The notes beneath the pieces were generated by a model that saw nothing but the letters and a program-made list of their open reading frames with translations, was not told where the DNA came from and ran no database searches. From the NCBI RefSeq assembly GCF_000313565.1, contig NZ_HE578923.1, forward strand, positions 295,619-359,618: DNA of 64,000 nt. Reading direction: 5' to 3'. A program made the position numbers and the translations under genes. Origin of the DNA: Dielma fastidiosa (GTDB taxonomy: Bacteria > Bacillota_I > Bacilli_A > Erysipelotrichales > Erysipelotrichaceae). Positions 52,271 to 60,289 of the stretch are shown here, piece by piece (position 1 is the stretch's first letter; each line of letters begins with the position of its first letter).

Positions 52271-53356
52271 ATGATTACGATTAGCTTATGTATGATCGTG
52301 AAAAATGAGGCGGATGTTTTGCATCGCTGTTTGAGCAGTGTGGAAGCGGCGGTGGATGAGATTATTATTGTCGATACCGGTTCAGAGGATGAAACCATCA
52401 CGATTGCTGAGGCGCATCAGGCGAAAGTTTATTCATTTCCTTGGTGTGATGATTTTGCGGCAGCCAGAAATTATTCCTTTGATCAGGCATCGATGGATTA
52501 TATCTTATGGCTTGATGCCGATGATGTTGTGCCGGCGGATGAACTGGCAAAACTGAACCAGCTTAAACAAACGATGGATGAAGCGTATGATATGGTTATG
52601 ATGCAGTATCATACGGCTTTTGATGAGCAGGGAAGGCCAACCTTTAGCTTTGCGCGGGAACGTTTGATCCGCCGTAAAGCAAATCTGCGCTGGGAGGGGG
52701 CTGTTCATGAAACGATTCCGCTGGCGGCTCATTGCCTTAATACGGATATTGCTGTTGAACATCACAAGCTGAAACCAAAAGATACTATGCGTAATCTGCG
52801 CATTTTGGAAAAGATCAGCAGGCATGGCGGTTTGTCGGCACGGCAGCAGTTTTACTATGCGCGGGAATTAGCGGATCACAAGCAATATGCAGAAGCGGTT
52901 GATCAATACACTGCCTTTTTGAATGCGCCGGATGGCTGGGCTGAGAATCAAATCGAAGCGTGTCTGGGATTGGCGGCATGTTATGAATCGCTTCATCATG
53001 AAACAAAAGGCGCCTTAGCCTTGCTGCAAGCCTTTCTGTATGCACCGCCGCGTGCGGAAGTCTGCTGTGCATTAGGGAACTATTTTTATCGGCAGCAGGC
53101 ATGGAATCAGGCGGTTTTTTGGTTTGATTTAGCAACCAAATGCCCAGTACCGCTGAAAAGCGGTGGTTTTATCCGCTTAGATTGTTATGGCTATATACCG
53201 TGGATTTCACTTTGCTGCTGCTATGATAAGCTGAAGGATTGGCGGCAGGCATGGCTTGCTAATGAAGCCGCGGGAAGCTTTAAGCCTGATGATGCCGCAT
53301 ATCTGTATAACCGTCAATATCTAAGTCAATCTTATGATTCATCAAAAACTGAATAA
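52271..53356 (+). CDS. Family 2 glycosyltransferase with TPR-like C-terminus
   Basis: 361-residue GT-A-fold transferase. The N-terminal 200 residues have ISLCMIVKNEADVLHRCL, IIVDTGSEDET, WCDDFAAARNYSF and the metal motif LDADD (as LWLDADDV), typical of SPBc2/SunS-like glycosyltransferases. The rest is helical and TPR-like (QFYYARELADHKQYAEAV...). It may glycosylate proteins or polysaccharides. A possible acceptor, the Thr-rich collagen-like protein 6 kb away, is speculation. AAGGAG precedes the start and a terminator follows. Confidence 0.88.
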   Translation: MITISLCMIVKNEADVLHRCLSSVEAAVDEIIIVDTGSEDETITIAEAHQAKVYSFPWCDDFAAARNYSFDQASMDYILWLDADDVVPADELAKLNQLKQTMDEAYDMVMMQYHTAFDEQGRPTFSFARERLIRRKANLRWEGAVHETIPLAAHCLNTDIAVEHHKLKPKDTMRNLRILEKISRHGGLSARQQFYYARELADHKQYAEAVDQYTAFLNAPDGWAENQIEACLGLAACYESLHHETKGALALLQAFLYAPPRAEVCCALGNYFYRQQAWNQAVFWFDLATKCPVPLKSGGFIRLDCYGYIPWISLCCCYDKLKDWRQAWLANEAAGSFKPDDAAYLYNRQYLSQSYDSSKTE

Positions 53357-53360
53357 TAAA

Positions 53361-53392
53361 AAAGAATCTTTGTTCGCAAAAGATTCTTGTTC
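53361..53392. terminator. Terminator after the glycosyltransferase gene
   Basis: AAGAATCTTT ... AAAGATTCTT hairpin, with flanking A-run and short T-tract; between convergent genes. Confidence 0.7.
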
Positions 53393-53444
53393 ATCGCAAT
53401 CAGAGCATTTAGAAAGGGTAAGGAATGTTCTGATTTGATACGGA

Positions 53445-53894
53445 TTATAATTTGAATTTAAAACAGAGCTTGTCAACCGTTTCAAGTGATGGATTGATTT
53501 TAGCCATATGGGCGTCCTCGGCGAAGAAGACGGCAGCCATTTGTTGGTTTAAACAGCAAAGCGTCAACGGTGAGCCAGAACCATGAACGATGTCTCTGTC
53601 TGGATCATAATCATCACATAGCTTAATATCGGCCAGCGGGGTATAACCCATATATTCACAGCCAATTAAGCTGATCTGCACATCACCATAGAGGCGGTGC
53701 GCTTCAAAGCGGCATTCTGCCTGCGGCTTTGTCTGATAAGTCATTCGATTCACCCAGCATAAATCTTCTTCGATGATGGTTTTTCCCATCGGCAGCTGAC
53801 TTAAGTCATGCGTTTGTATCATTTCGATGACGCGGTCAAGATTGGGGTGAATACCTTTATATAAATGCATATTATTTAATGTGTCGTAGATCAT
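53445..53894 (-). CDS. YhcH/YjgK/YiaL family protein
   Basis: 149-residue cupin-like protein of the YhcH family, seen with sialic acid and other sugar operons and proposed as a sugar mutarotase or isomerase. Landmarks: RMTYQTKPQAECRFEAHRLYGDVQ and the metal-binding-type GEE/FFAEDAHM segment. No sialic-acid genes are nearby. GGAGG precedes the ATG at 53894. Confidence 0.85.
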   Translation of the reverse strand: MIYDTLNNMHLYKGIHPNLDRVIEMIQTHDLSQLPMGKTIIEEDLCWVNRMTYQTKPQAECRFEAHRLYGDVQISLIGCEYMGYTPLADIKLCDDYDPDRDIVHGSGSPLTLCCLNQQMAAVFFAEDAHMAKINPSLETVDKLCFKFKL

Positions 53895-53997
53895 AAACAG
53901 CCTCCGTATCTAAGCCTATTATAAAGGAATGGCATGCGGCTGAATAGTTCAAGTTTTGTCTGCTGTTCAAACTAAAAGTAAACGGATGTATGTCTGC

Positions 53998-54615
53998 TTA
54001 TAAGCATTGTTTCAATTCAGCGGCAGCCTGAGTGATATTTGGCTGATCGAGGATCGCGGATATGACAGCTATGCTGTCAATGCCGGTTTGTTTCAGCAAT
54101 TCAAGATTCGTTTTGTTTATGCCGCCGATGCCCATGATGGGGATGGTGACCGCTTTTTTTATATTTTTAAGTTCTTGCAGTGTTACATGCGCGGCATCTT
54201 TTTTAGTGTTAGTAGGGAAGAGGGCACCGACACCCAGATAGTCAGCGCCTTCCTTTTCTGCCTGCAATGCTTCCTTTACGGAGGTAACTGAAACACCTAG
54301 CAAAGCATCGCTGCCAATCATGCTTCTGATGACGTATGCCGGTAAATCGCTTTGTCCGACATGCACACCTGCCGCCCTGATCGCTATGGCAATGTCTGTG
54401 CGGTCATTGATAATCAGCGGCACATGATAAGTGTCAGTAATACTTTTGATTCTTTTGGCTAGTTCATAAAATGCTTTTGCGCTGCAGTTTTTTTCTCGCA
54501 GCTGAATCATTGTACAGCCGCCGCATATTGCCTGTTCAACAGCTTCTTCAAGTCTGATGCCGTGTAAAAGGGAACGGTCGGTGACGAGACAGAGACGATA
54601 ATCAATCTTCATCAT
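53998..54615 (-). CDS. thiE: Thiamine-phosphate synthase
   Basis: 205-residue TIM-barrel enzyme joining hydroxymethylpyrimidine diphosphate and thiazole phosphate to thiamine phosphate. Motifs: YRLCLVTDRSLL, GCTMIQLREKN, IINDRTDIAI, GVHVGQSDLP, GVGALFPTNTKKDA and MGIGGIN. It is the last gene of the TPP-controlled operon tenA-thiD-thiE and overlaps thiD by 14 bp. thiC, thiG and thiM are not in the window, so only salvage steps are seen here. Confidence 0.95.
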   Translation of the reverse strand: MMKIDYRLCLVTDRSLLHGIRLEEAVEQAICGGCTMIQLREKNCSAKAFYELAKRIKSITDTYHVPLIINDRTDIAIAIRAAGVHVGQSDLPAYVIRSMIGSDALLGVSVTSVKEALQAEKEGADYLGVGALFPTNTKKDAAHVTLQELKNIKKAVTIPIMGIGGINKTNLELLKQTGIDSIAVISAILDQPNITQAAAELKQCL

Positions 54616-55411
54616 AAGTCACCTTCCCCCTATACAGATCGTAGAAGTGATGGGTTGGACCGTTGCCCTTGCCGATATTCAGGCTGTGTTCAATTGCGGT
54701 AGTTACATATGCTTTCGCATCAGATACGGCATCGATTAATTCTTTGTCCTTAGCGAGCTGTGCTGCTATTGCGGATGAAAAGGTGCAGCCGGTGCCATGC
54801 GTATTTTTCGTGTTGATCCGTTTTGCTTTGAAAGGATAAAACTGTTTTCCATCATAAAACAGATCAACGGCATCCCCATTGGCATGACCGCCCTTTATGA
54901 CTACGCTTCTGCAGCCCAGAGTCATGATACGTTTGGCTGCCTCGGCCATATCTGAAAGTGAATGGATCTTCATGCCAGTCATGATTTCAGCTTCAGGTAT
55001 ATTAGGGGTTACAACATCTGCCAGCGGTACGATCTCTGTCAGCAGCGGTTTTACTGATTCTGCGTTCATTAATGGACAGCCGTTTTTAGCCGTCATCACT
55101 GGATCAATGACAACATTTTTTGGCTGATATACCAACAGCTTTTCGCTGACCGCCTGCATGCATGCCGGTGTAGAAAGCATACCGATTTTAACCGCGTCTG
55201 GGGTGATATCTTCAAATACGGCATCTAACTGTCGGCGGATCATGGCGGGAGATATATCCTCAATGGCAAGCACCCGGCATGTGTTTTCGGCTACCACGGA
55301 AACAATGACACTCATGCCAAAGACACCTAGAGCTGAAAATGTTTTTAAATCAGCCTGAATACCGGCACCGCCGCTGCAGTCTGAACCGGCAATGCTTAGA
55401 ACCTTTTTCAT
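54602..55411 (-). CDS. thiD: Hydroxymethylpyrimidine (phosphate) kinase
   Basis: 269-residue ribokinase-fold enzyme phosphorylating HMP and HMP-P. Motifs: SIAGSDCSGGAGIQADLKTF at the N-terminus, VIDPVMTAKNG, and the catalytic KNTHGTGCTFSSAIAA. The ATG at 55411 follows AGGAGG and overlaps the tenA stop (ATGA type), so translation is coupled. It supplies ThiE with pyrimidine diphosphate. Confidence 0.95.
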   Translation of the reverse strand: MKKVLSIAGSDCSGGAGIQADLKTFSALGVFGMSVIVSVVAENTCRVLAIEDISPAMIRRQLDAVFEDITPDAVKIGMLSTPACMQAVSEKLLVYQPKNVVIDPVMTAKNGCPLMNAESVKPLLTEIVPLADVVTPNIPEAEIMTGMKIHSLSDMAEAAKRIMTLGCRSVVIKGGHANGDAVDLFYDGKQFYPFKAKRINTKNTHGTGCTFSSAIAAQLAKDKELIDAVSDAKAYVTTAIEHSLNIGKGNGPTHHFYDLYRGKVTYDED

Positions 55412-56064
55412 TTTGTATCCTCCTTGTATGCCATTTCCCAAAAAGCCAGCTCAAATTTGCTTGCTTTTTCAAAGATTGCCGACAGCTCTTTTTTCTTCAA
55501 AGCATTAACCGTTTCACATTTGGCATCTGCAAATTCACACCAAAGCTTGAACTCCTCATTAATATTCTCCTCAGCATAGCCTTTGATAAAATCGCTGTAA
55601 GGGGATTGAGACACGGTATCTGCTGCCAGTTTATGAAAAATATAAGCATAGCTCAGCATGCAAGGCAGTATCCCCATCAAGATTTGCGCACTGTCATTCG
55701 TCTTTGCCAGCTCAAGCAGAAAATGGGTATACTGCTTATTCACCGCTGTCTCTTCGGCTGTTTCAAGGATGTTTTCGGCCATCTTCAGCTGGTGCAGATA
55801 ATCATGTCTTACCTTCGCTTCGGTATCTGTGACAAAGCTGAGTATTAAAGTGTAAAGCTGAATTTCGTTTAAATTTTCGGCAAGATAAATCGCTTTGCCT
55901 AAAACCTTGGCATAGCTGTTCAAATAAAGAGTATCCTGAATCAAATAGAATGCAAATTTTTCCATCGGCAATGTGCCTGCCAGCATTTCTTTGATAAATT
56001 TTGTTTGCAGACAGGCATCCCAGACTGCCAATGAATTATGAATCGTTTCTTCCATGAATGTCAT
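55408..56064 (-). CDS. tenA: Thiaminase II / aminopyrimidine aminohydrolase
   Basis: 218-residue helical enzyme that salvages pyrimidines from degraded thiamine. TenA features: FAFYLIQDTLYLNSYAKVLGKAI, the DSAQILMGILPCMLSYAYIF segment with catalytic Cys, and the YAEENINEEF end. First gene after the TPP riboswitch; AAAGGAGG precedes the ATG at 56064 (a second in-frame ATG is at 56055). Confidence 0.94.
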   Translation of the reverse strand: MTFMEETIHNSLAVWDACLQTKFIKEMLAGTLPMEKFAFYLIQDTLYLNSYAKVLGKAIYLAENLNEIQLYTLILSFVTDTEAKVRHDYLHQLKMAENILETAEETAVNKQYTHFLLELAKTNDSAQILMGILPCMLSYAYIFHKLAADTVSQSPYSDFIKGYAEENINEEFKLWCEFADAKCETVNALKKKELSAIFEKASKFELAFWEMAYKEDTK

Positions 56065-56083
56065 TGATAAGCTTCCTCCTTTA

Positions 56084-56113
56084 AATAAAAAGAGCCTCTA
56101 AGTTAGAAGCTCT
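56084..56113 (-). terminator. Riboswitch-linked terminator upstream of tenA
   Basis: AGAGCTTCTAACTTAGAGGCTCT hairpin followed by TTTTTA on the minus strand, between aptamer and tenA. With TPP bound, transcription should stop here. Confidence 0.8.
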
Positions 56114-56139
56114 TTCAGACGCAAAACGGCGTAAGAAAT

Positions 56140-56216
56140 TGCTTCCCTACGCCGGTATTAACCGACAGGTCCAGAGGTCAGGTCTTAACCTTTTTCAACT
56201 TTTCAGTTCCCTCGCA
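56140..56216 (-). ncRNA. TPP riboswitch (thi box)
   Basis: On the minus strand the aptamer contains the 5' GAGGGAACTGAAA element and the conserved 3' block ACCTG ... TAATACCGGCGTAGGGAAG. It lies ahead of tenA-thiD-thiE with an attached terminator, so the operon is turned off by thiamine diphosphate. Confidence 0.93.
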
Positions 56217-56345
56217 AACACAGTACATATTTAATTGGTAATAATAAGTAAACTTATTAGGCTCATATATGTTATAAACGCAAGAACAAGTATTGTCAAG
56301 CTCATTAGACAAAAAAAGCCTTATTTCTAAGGCTTTACAGTCAAA

Positions 56346-56431
56346 TGGTGCGAACGATGAGACTTGAACTCACACGAGCATACGCCCACTACCCCCTCAA
56401 AGTAGCGTGTCTGCCATTCCACCACGTTCGC
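56346..56431 (-). tRNA. tRNA-Leu (anticodon GAG)
   Basis: 86-nt class II cloverleaf with long variable arm; acceptor GCGAACG/CGTTCGC, encoded CCA, anticodon loop TTGAGGG, T loop TTCAAGT. Confidence 0.9.
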
Positions 56432-56554
56432 ATGGAATATCTGCTGCTTAAATATAATAACGTATTTTGCTGAACTTTTCAACTGCTTTCTTTAAGATTT
56501 GCCTATACATACTGCTAATAAAACCATAGTCTAAAGTGTCAAAGGTGATTAAAT

Positions 56555-57277
56555 ATGAACATTCAAATCTGTAAATTCGGCGGTACATCGCTCAGTAATG
56601 ATGAACGTTGTCAATATGCACTCAATATATGTAAAGAAAAAGCAAAACAAGGCAAGGTCATTGTCGTTGTCAGTGCGATGGGACGTTATGGCGATCCCTA
56701 TGCGACAGATACATTGGCATCCTTGGGTAATGAATACTTGTCGGAACAGGAAACTGCCCGGCTGTTAAGCATGGGAGAACTTGTGTCAAGCATCCGCTTC
56801 TGTTCAAAACTGCGCGCGTGCGGGATCAATGCCTATGCTCTCAGCTTTAAAGAAACCGGAATCCTGACCGATGATAACTATCTTTGCGCCAATGTCGTGT
56901 CGATGGATTCCCATGATTTTAAACAAATGCTGGACGCCTATGATGTACTGGTAGTCTGCGGTTTTATAGGGATGAATTCAATAGGTGAAATTACGACATT
57001 AGGCCGGGGCGGGAGCGATTATACGGCAGTCTTGGTAGCAAAAATGCTGGATGTCAGTGAGGTTGAAATCTATACTGATGTTGACGGGGTCTATGACAGT
57101 GATCCTAAGATCAATAAAAATGCAAAGAAATATAAAGAGATCACATATCATCATATGCTGGCTTTGCATTGCCGGGTGATTCATGACCGCTGTATTGATT
57201 TTGCCGCTCAAAACCATATTCGAATCTTTTTGAAGGGAACCTTCAGCGATGATGTAGGAACGATTATCAAACGATAA
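56555..57277 (+). CDS. Aspartokinase catalytic domain without ACT domains
   Basis: 240-residue amino-acid-kinase-fold enzyme. CKFGGTSLSNDER at the N-terminus, TTLGRGGSDYTAV and YTDVDGVYDSDPKI are aspartokinase motifs. Standard aspartokinases have about 400 residues with two C-terminal ACT domains for feedback inhibition by lysine or threonine; these are missing and the gene ends cleanly, so it is not a frameshift. It would make aspartyl phosphate without classical feedback control, or have drifted to another carboxylate. A 64-residue gene follows 50 bp later. Confidence 0.85.
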   Translation: MNIQICKFGGTSLSNDERCQYALNICKEKAKQGKVIVVVSAMGRYGDPYATDTLASLGNEYLSEQETARLLSMGELVSSIRFCSKLRACGINAYALSFKETGILTDDNYLCANVVSMDSHDFKQMLDAYDVLVVCGFIGMNSIGEITTLGRGGSDYTAVLVAKMLDVSEVEIYTDVDGVYDSDPKINKNAKKYKEITYHHMLALHCRVIHDRCIDFAAQNHIRIFLKGTFSDDVGTIIKR

Positions 57278-57327
57278 AATAATTGTTTCTTTTTGTGTTT
57301 TGAGTATAATAAGGGTGAGGTGTTCTG

Positions 57328-57522
57328 ATGCGAAAAATACTGATTCTTACAAATATGAAAACTGATGAGGATGTCCGTGAAATAGATTCTATCATGAGCA
57401 GTTTTCTGGCTGCTTATGAAATTAATCTATATAATCATTCCCTGACGATTGACAATGCCGGCAATGATCAGCTGGCCGCTATTCGCAGGGCATTGATGGA
57501 AAATGGTTATATCGTAATGTAA
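57328..57522 (+). CDS. Small ferredoxin-like-fold protein (HMA/ACT-like, no CxxC)
   Basis: 64-residue protein I do not recognise with certainty. The pattern strand (RKILILTNMKT), helix (DVREIDSIMSSFLAAYEI), strand (LYNHSLTIDNA), helix (QLAAIRRALMENGY) fits a beta-alpha-beta-beta-alpha-beta unit like heavy-metal-associated or ACT domains. There is no CxxC, so metal carriage is unlikely. Because it follows an ACT-less aspartokinase, a regulatory partnership is conceivable. GGGTGAGG precedes the ATG. Confidence 0.6.
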   Translation: MRKILILTNMKTDEDVREIDSIMSSFLAAYEINLYNHSLTIDNAGNDQLAAIRRALMENGYIVM

Positions 57523-57547
57523 ATTACTCTTTGGAGTAATTTTTTTC
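57523..57547 (+). terminator. Terminator after the small protein gene
   Basis: ATTACTC-TTTG-GAGTAAT hairpin followed by TTTTTTC. Confidence 0.8.
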
Positions 57548-57613
57548 TTTTTCATAAAGTCATGTTTATTCACGAAGCTGCATAAGTTGTAGGGAAAGTG
57601 AAGGGAGATCAAT

Positions 57614-58606
57614 ATGAAAAAGAAAGGTATTATAGCCGCAGTAGTTGTCCTCTGCATCGGCGTTGCGTGTTTCTTTGCGTTTAAACCTAAGTCATTCACA
57701 AAAGAATGTGACAAGATAATGAGCAATCTTACATCGTATACTCTGCAGGGTGAAATGGAATTAAATAAAGGAGAGGATATTAAGAGTTATCTGATTGAAG
57801 TGAATTATAAAAAGGCTGAAACAGATGAATATTACCGGGTAAGTCTTTTTGATAAGAATTTGAATCAGGAACAGATTTTACTTAGAAATGCGGATGGTGT
57901 TTTTGTGATTACACCGAGCTTAAATCAGATTTTTAAATTTGAAGGTGAATGGCCGATGAATTCTCCGAAGCCTTATCTGATTCAGACAATGTTTGAGGTT
58001 ATGAAGAGTGAAGAAGCCGTCATTGAACAAAACAAGAACGGCGCTCATATTACCGCTCCGGTCAGCTATCCGAATAATAAGAATTATATCCGTCAGGAAA
58101 TGGATTTTGACGGTGAAGCAAAACCGCAGGCAATTCAGATATTTGATGAAGATAATACCGTGCAGCTGAAAATGGTATTTGAGAAGGTTGAATATAATAA
58201 TGATGTGAAAGATGATGTATTTGCGGCACCTAAGGAACTGGATTCATCTGTAGCTTCATTACCGCTGGCTCAGGAAGATCTGCCGCTATATCCGGTAAGC
58301 ACCTATGATTCCAGATTGGTTTCTAATAATGTGATGCAGGTGAATGGCCAGACCCGTCATGTGCTTGAGTTTACCGGTGAAAAGAATTTTACGATTGTGG
58401 AAACCGTGAAAGCGGCGAGCGATGAACTGCAGACTGTCTTCATGCCAGGTGAAATGATTGATACGCTGGATGTGATTGGTTTCTATGATGGTGCCAGCAT
58501 GAGCGCGTATCAGCAAAATGTGGAACTGACGGTTTTCTCACAGGATCTGACACCGGAAGAAATGATGAGTGTGCTGTCCAGCATGCAAGTGGCAGTGATG
58601 AAATAA
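57614..58606 (+). CDS. LolA-like exported lipid-binding-fold protein (YdcC-like)
   Basis: 330-residue envelope protein: N-terminal membrane anchor (residues 5-24), then an incomplete-beta-barrel LolA/RseB-like domain (SYTLQGEMELNKGEDIKSY, ILLRNADGVFVITPSLNQIFKFEGEW, YIRQEMDFDGEAKPQAIQIFD), then a C-terminal domain ending in the LTPEEMMSVLSSMQ helix. B. subtilis YdcC, a sporulation protein, has the same build and also lies near mazF (ndoA). The stop abuts the next ATG with no gap. Confidence 0.82.
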   Translation: MKKKGIIAAVVVLCIGVACFFAFKPKSFTKECDKIMSNLTSYTLQGEMELNKGEDIKSYLIEVNYKKAETDEYYRVSLFDKNLNQEQILLRNADGVFVITPSLNQIFKFEGEWPMNSPKPYLIQTMFEVMKSEEAVIEQNKNGAHITAPVSYPNNKNYIRQEMDFDGEAKPQAIQIFDEDNTVQLKMVFEKVEYNNDVKDDVFAAPKELDSSVASLPLAQEDLPLYPVSTYDSRLVSNNVMQVNGQTRHVLEFTGEKNFTIVETVKAASDELQTVFMPGEMIDTLDVIGFYDGASMSAYQQNVELTVFSQDLTPEEMMSVLSSMQVAVMK

Positions 58607-58939
58607 ATGATACGCCGCGGTGATGTCTATTACGCTGATTTAAGCGGGGTGGTTGGCAGCGAGCAGGGTGGTGTACGGCCTGTGGTGGTTGTTCAAAATG
58701 ATAAAGGAAATAAATATTCTACCACACTCATCGTTGCTCCGATATCAAAAAAAATGAGCAAACCGCCGCTTCCGACACACGTGATATTTTCGGTGTCACA
58801 GCTGAATTATGTATCGATGATCTTGTTGGAACAGCTGCGGACGATTGATAAGAAGCGGCTGGGGCAATGGATCTGCACACTGGATCAGTCAACGATTGAG
58901 AAAATCAATGCTGCATTGCGTATCAGTTTGGAATTGTAA
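58607..58939 (+). CDS. mazF: MazF/PemK family endoribonuclease toxin
   Basis: 110-residue RNA-cleaving toxin of the EndoA type. Motifs: IRRGDVYYADLSGVVGSEQGG, RPVVVVQND, TLIVAPISKK and the C-terminal RTIDKKRL ... LDQSTIEKINAALRISL. Length and sequence look intact. The expected antitoxin (MazE/NdoAI) is not adjacent: the gene starts directly after the stop of the LolA-like gene, and downstream is an ECF transporter gene. In Bacilli the order is ydcC, alr, ndoAI, ndoA, so alr and antitoxin may have been lost or moved. Confidence 0.92.
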   Translation: MIRRGDVYYADLSGVVGSEQGGVRPVVVVQNDKGNKYSTTLIVAPISKKMSKPPLPTHVIFSVSQLNYVSMILLEQLRTIDKKRLGQWICTLDQSTIEKINAALRISLEL

Positions 58940-58982
58940 ACAATATATGATATAATCACCCTATCAAAAGAGGGTGATTTTT

Positions 58983-59495
58983 ATGAATTCAAAAACAAAA
59001 AGATTAGTAATGACAGCCTTATTTATCGCACTGGGAACAATCGTACCGCAGGCCTTTCATATGCTGGGGTTAGGGCCGAGCCAAGTATTTTTGCCGATGC
59101 ATCTGCCAGTGATGATCTGCGGCAGTCTTTTAGGACCGATTGCCGGCTTGATCTGTGGTTTGATAACACCATTGCTTTCCTCTGTGTTAACCGGCATGCC
59201 GCCATTGATGCCTGTGGGTCTGGCAATGGCTGTGGAGCTGGGTACTTATGGTTTGGTAATTGGCTATCTGATTAAAAAAAGCAATATTTGGATTGCTTTA
59301 ATTGTTTCTATGCTGGCGGGAAGATTAGTAAATGGCATTGTCAATGCGTTAATAGCTGGATTCAGTGCTTCTGCGTTTGGTATTACAGCTTATCTGACAA
59401 CCGTATTTGTGACTGCTTTGCCGGGTTTGGTGATTCAGCTGATACTGGTACCGCTTTGTTATAAGCTTTTAGTTAAGACGCGTTTATTTGAATAA
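58983..59495 (+). CDS. ECF transporter substrate-binding (S) component
   Basis: 170-residue membrane protein of five or six segments; the N-terminal KRLVMTALFIALGTIVPQAFHML and LPMHLPVMICGSLLGPIAGLICG segments are typical of S-components that bind a vitamin or cofactor precursor and share the EcfA/A'/T module. The ligand is not clear; the fold class includes folate, pantothenate and thiamine-precursor transporters. GAGGGTGA precedes the ATG at 58983. No riboswitch is apparent and no ECF module is in the window. Confidence 0.85.
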   Translation: MNSKTKRLVMTALFIALGTIVPQAFHMLGLGPSQVFLPMHLPVMICGSLLGPIAGLICGLITPLLSSVLTGMPPLMPVGLAMAVELGTYGLVIGYLIKKSNIWIALIVSMLAGRLVNGIVNALIAGFSASAFGITAYLTTVFVTALPGLVIQLILVPLCYKLLVKTRLFE

Positions 59496-59501
59496 GCAGT
59501 G

Positions 59502-59530
59502 CTGCTTTGATGAAAATCAAGGCAGTTTTT
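59502..59530 (+). terminator. Terminator after the ECF gene
   Basis: CTGCTTTGAT-GAAA-ATCAAGGCAG hairpin followed by TTTTT. Confidence 0.8.
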
Positions 59531-59589
59531 CAATTTTTACTAAAAATTATTGATGTTGGATGGTATAATAAATTAAAGGGGGAGTATTT

Positions 59590-59886
59590 ATGGATAAACA
59601 GCGTCTGATAAAGGTGGGAGGCTATCTTGTTTATTGTATTATTGTGATTTGTATAGGTAAATATGAGAGCATGCAGGGATATGATTGGTGGCCATTTTGG
59701 ACAGCGGGAATCGTATTATTAGCGCTGCTTTGTATGTCGGCAGGCGGTTTGCTTTCTAAGTCTAATTATGTCAATGATTCAATGCGTTATCGTCAGTATC
59801 AGAAGTATAATGCTCATCAAGGCGGGATTGGGGAAGTGATTTTTTATATCCTTTTAATGCTGCCGCTGATCTATAATATGATGTAA
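59590..59886 (+). CDS. Small membrane protein, 98 residues
   Basis: Unrecognised protein with two strong membrane segments near the N-terminus (about 8-24 and 34-54), a polar loop (SNYVNDSMRYRQYQKYN) and a third segment near the C-terminus. AGGGGGAG precedes the ATG, so expression is likely. It is a lone gene upstream of a tRNA cluster; no function can be proposed. Confidence 0.7.
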   Translation: MDKQRLIKVGGYLVYCIIVICIGKYESMQGYDWWPFWTAGIVLLALLCMSAGGLLSKSNYVNDSMRYRQYQKYNAHQGGIGEVIFYILLMLPLIYNMM

Positions 59887-59988
59887 TTTAGGCTGTATCT
59901 AATTTTTTTCATTTTTTTGAAATTTATGCTTGCAATTTAATTCTGATTCATGTATTATATTAGGGCAGTCACATAAAATACATCGAAT

Positions 59989-60064
59989 GGTCCAGTGGTG
60001 TAGTGGTTAACATGCCTCCCTGTCACGGAGGAGATCGTGGGTTCGAGTCCCATCTGGACCGCCA
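59989..60064 (+). tRNA. tRNA-Asp (anticodon GTC), copy 1
   Basis: 76-nt cloverleaf with acceptor GGTCCAG/CTGGACC, encoded CCA, anticodon loop CTGTCAC and T loop TTCGAGT. An identical copy lies inverted at 62138-62213. Confidence 0.95.
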
Positions 60065-60070
60065 TTTATT

Positions 60071-60144
60071 GCAGATGTAGTTTAATGGTAGAACACAACC
60101 TTGCCAAGGTTGATACGGGAGTTCGATTCTCCTCATCTGCTCCA
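60071..60144 (+). tRNA. tRNA-Gly (anticodon GCC), copy 1
   Basis: 74-nt cloverleaf with acceptor GCAGATG/CATCTGC, encoded CCA, anticodon loop TTGCCAA. An identical copy is at 62058-62131 on the other strand. Confidence 0.95.
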
Positions 60145-60153
60145 TTGATTAAT

Positions 60154-60176
60154 AAACACCTTCGGGTGTTTTTTTT
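60154..60176 (+). terminator. Terminator of the tRNA pair, copy 1
   Basis: AAACACC-TTCG-GGTGTTT hairpin followed by a long T-run. Confidence 0.85.
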
Positions 60177-60289
60177 ATTATATAGGAAGCTGCACTTTAT
60201 TTAATAAAATATCATAATGGCATGAAAAAAAGACGGACTGACAGCTTTATATACAAAATCTATTATTGATCAGGCAATATTTTAATGGG

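Larger units (their letters stand above)
59989..60178 (+). repeat. Left arm of a 190-bp inverted duplication (tRNA-Asp, tRNA-Gly, terminator)
   Basis: Matches the reverse complement of 62024-62213 at all but one position, the mismatch being in the terminator loop (TTCG versus TTCA). The arms enclose about 1.85 kb holding an acetyltransferase and a lysin. Confidence 0.92.
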
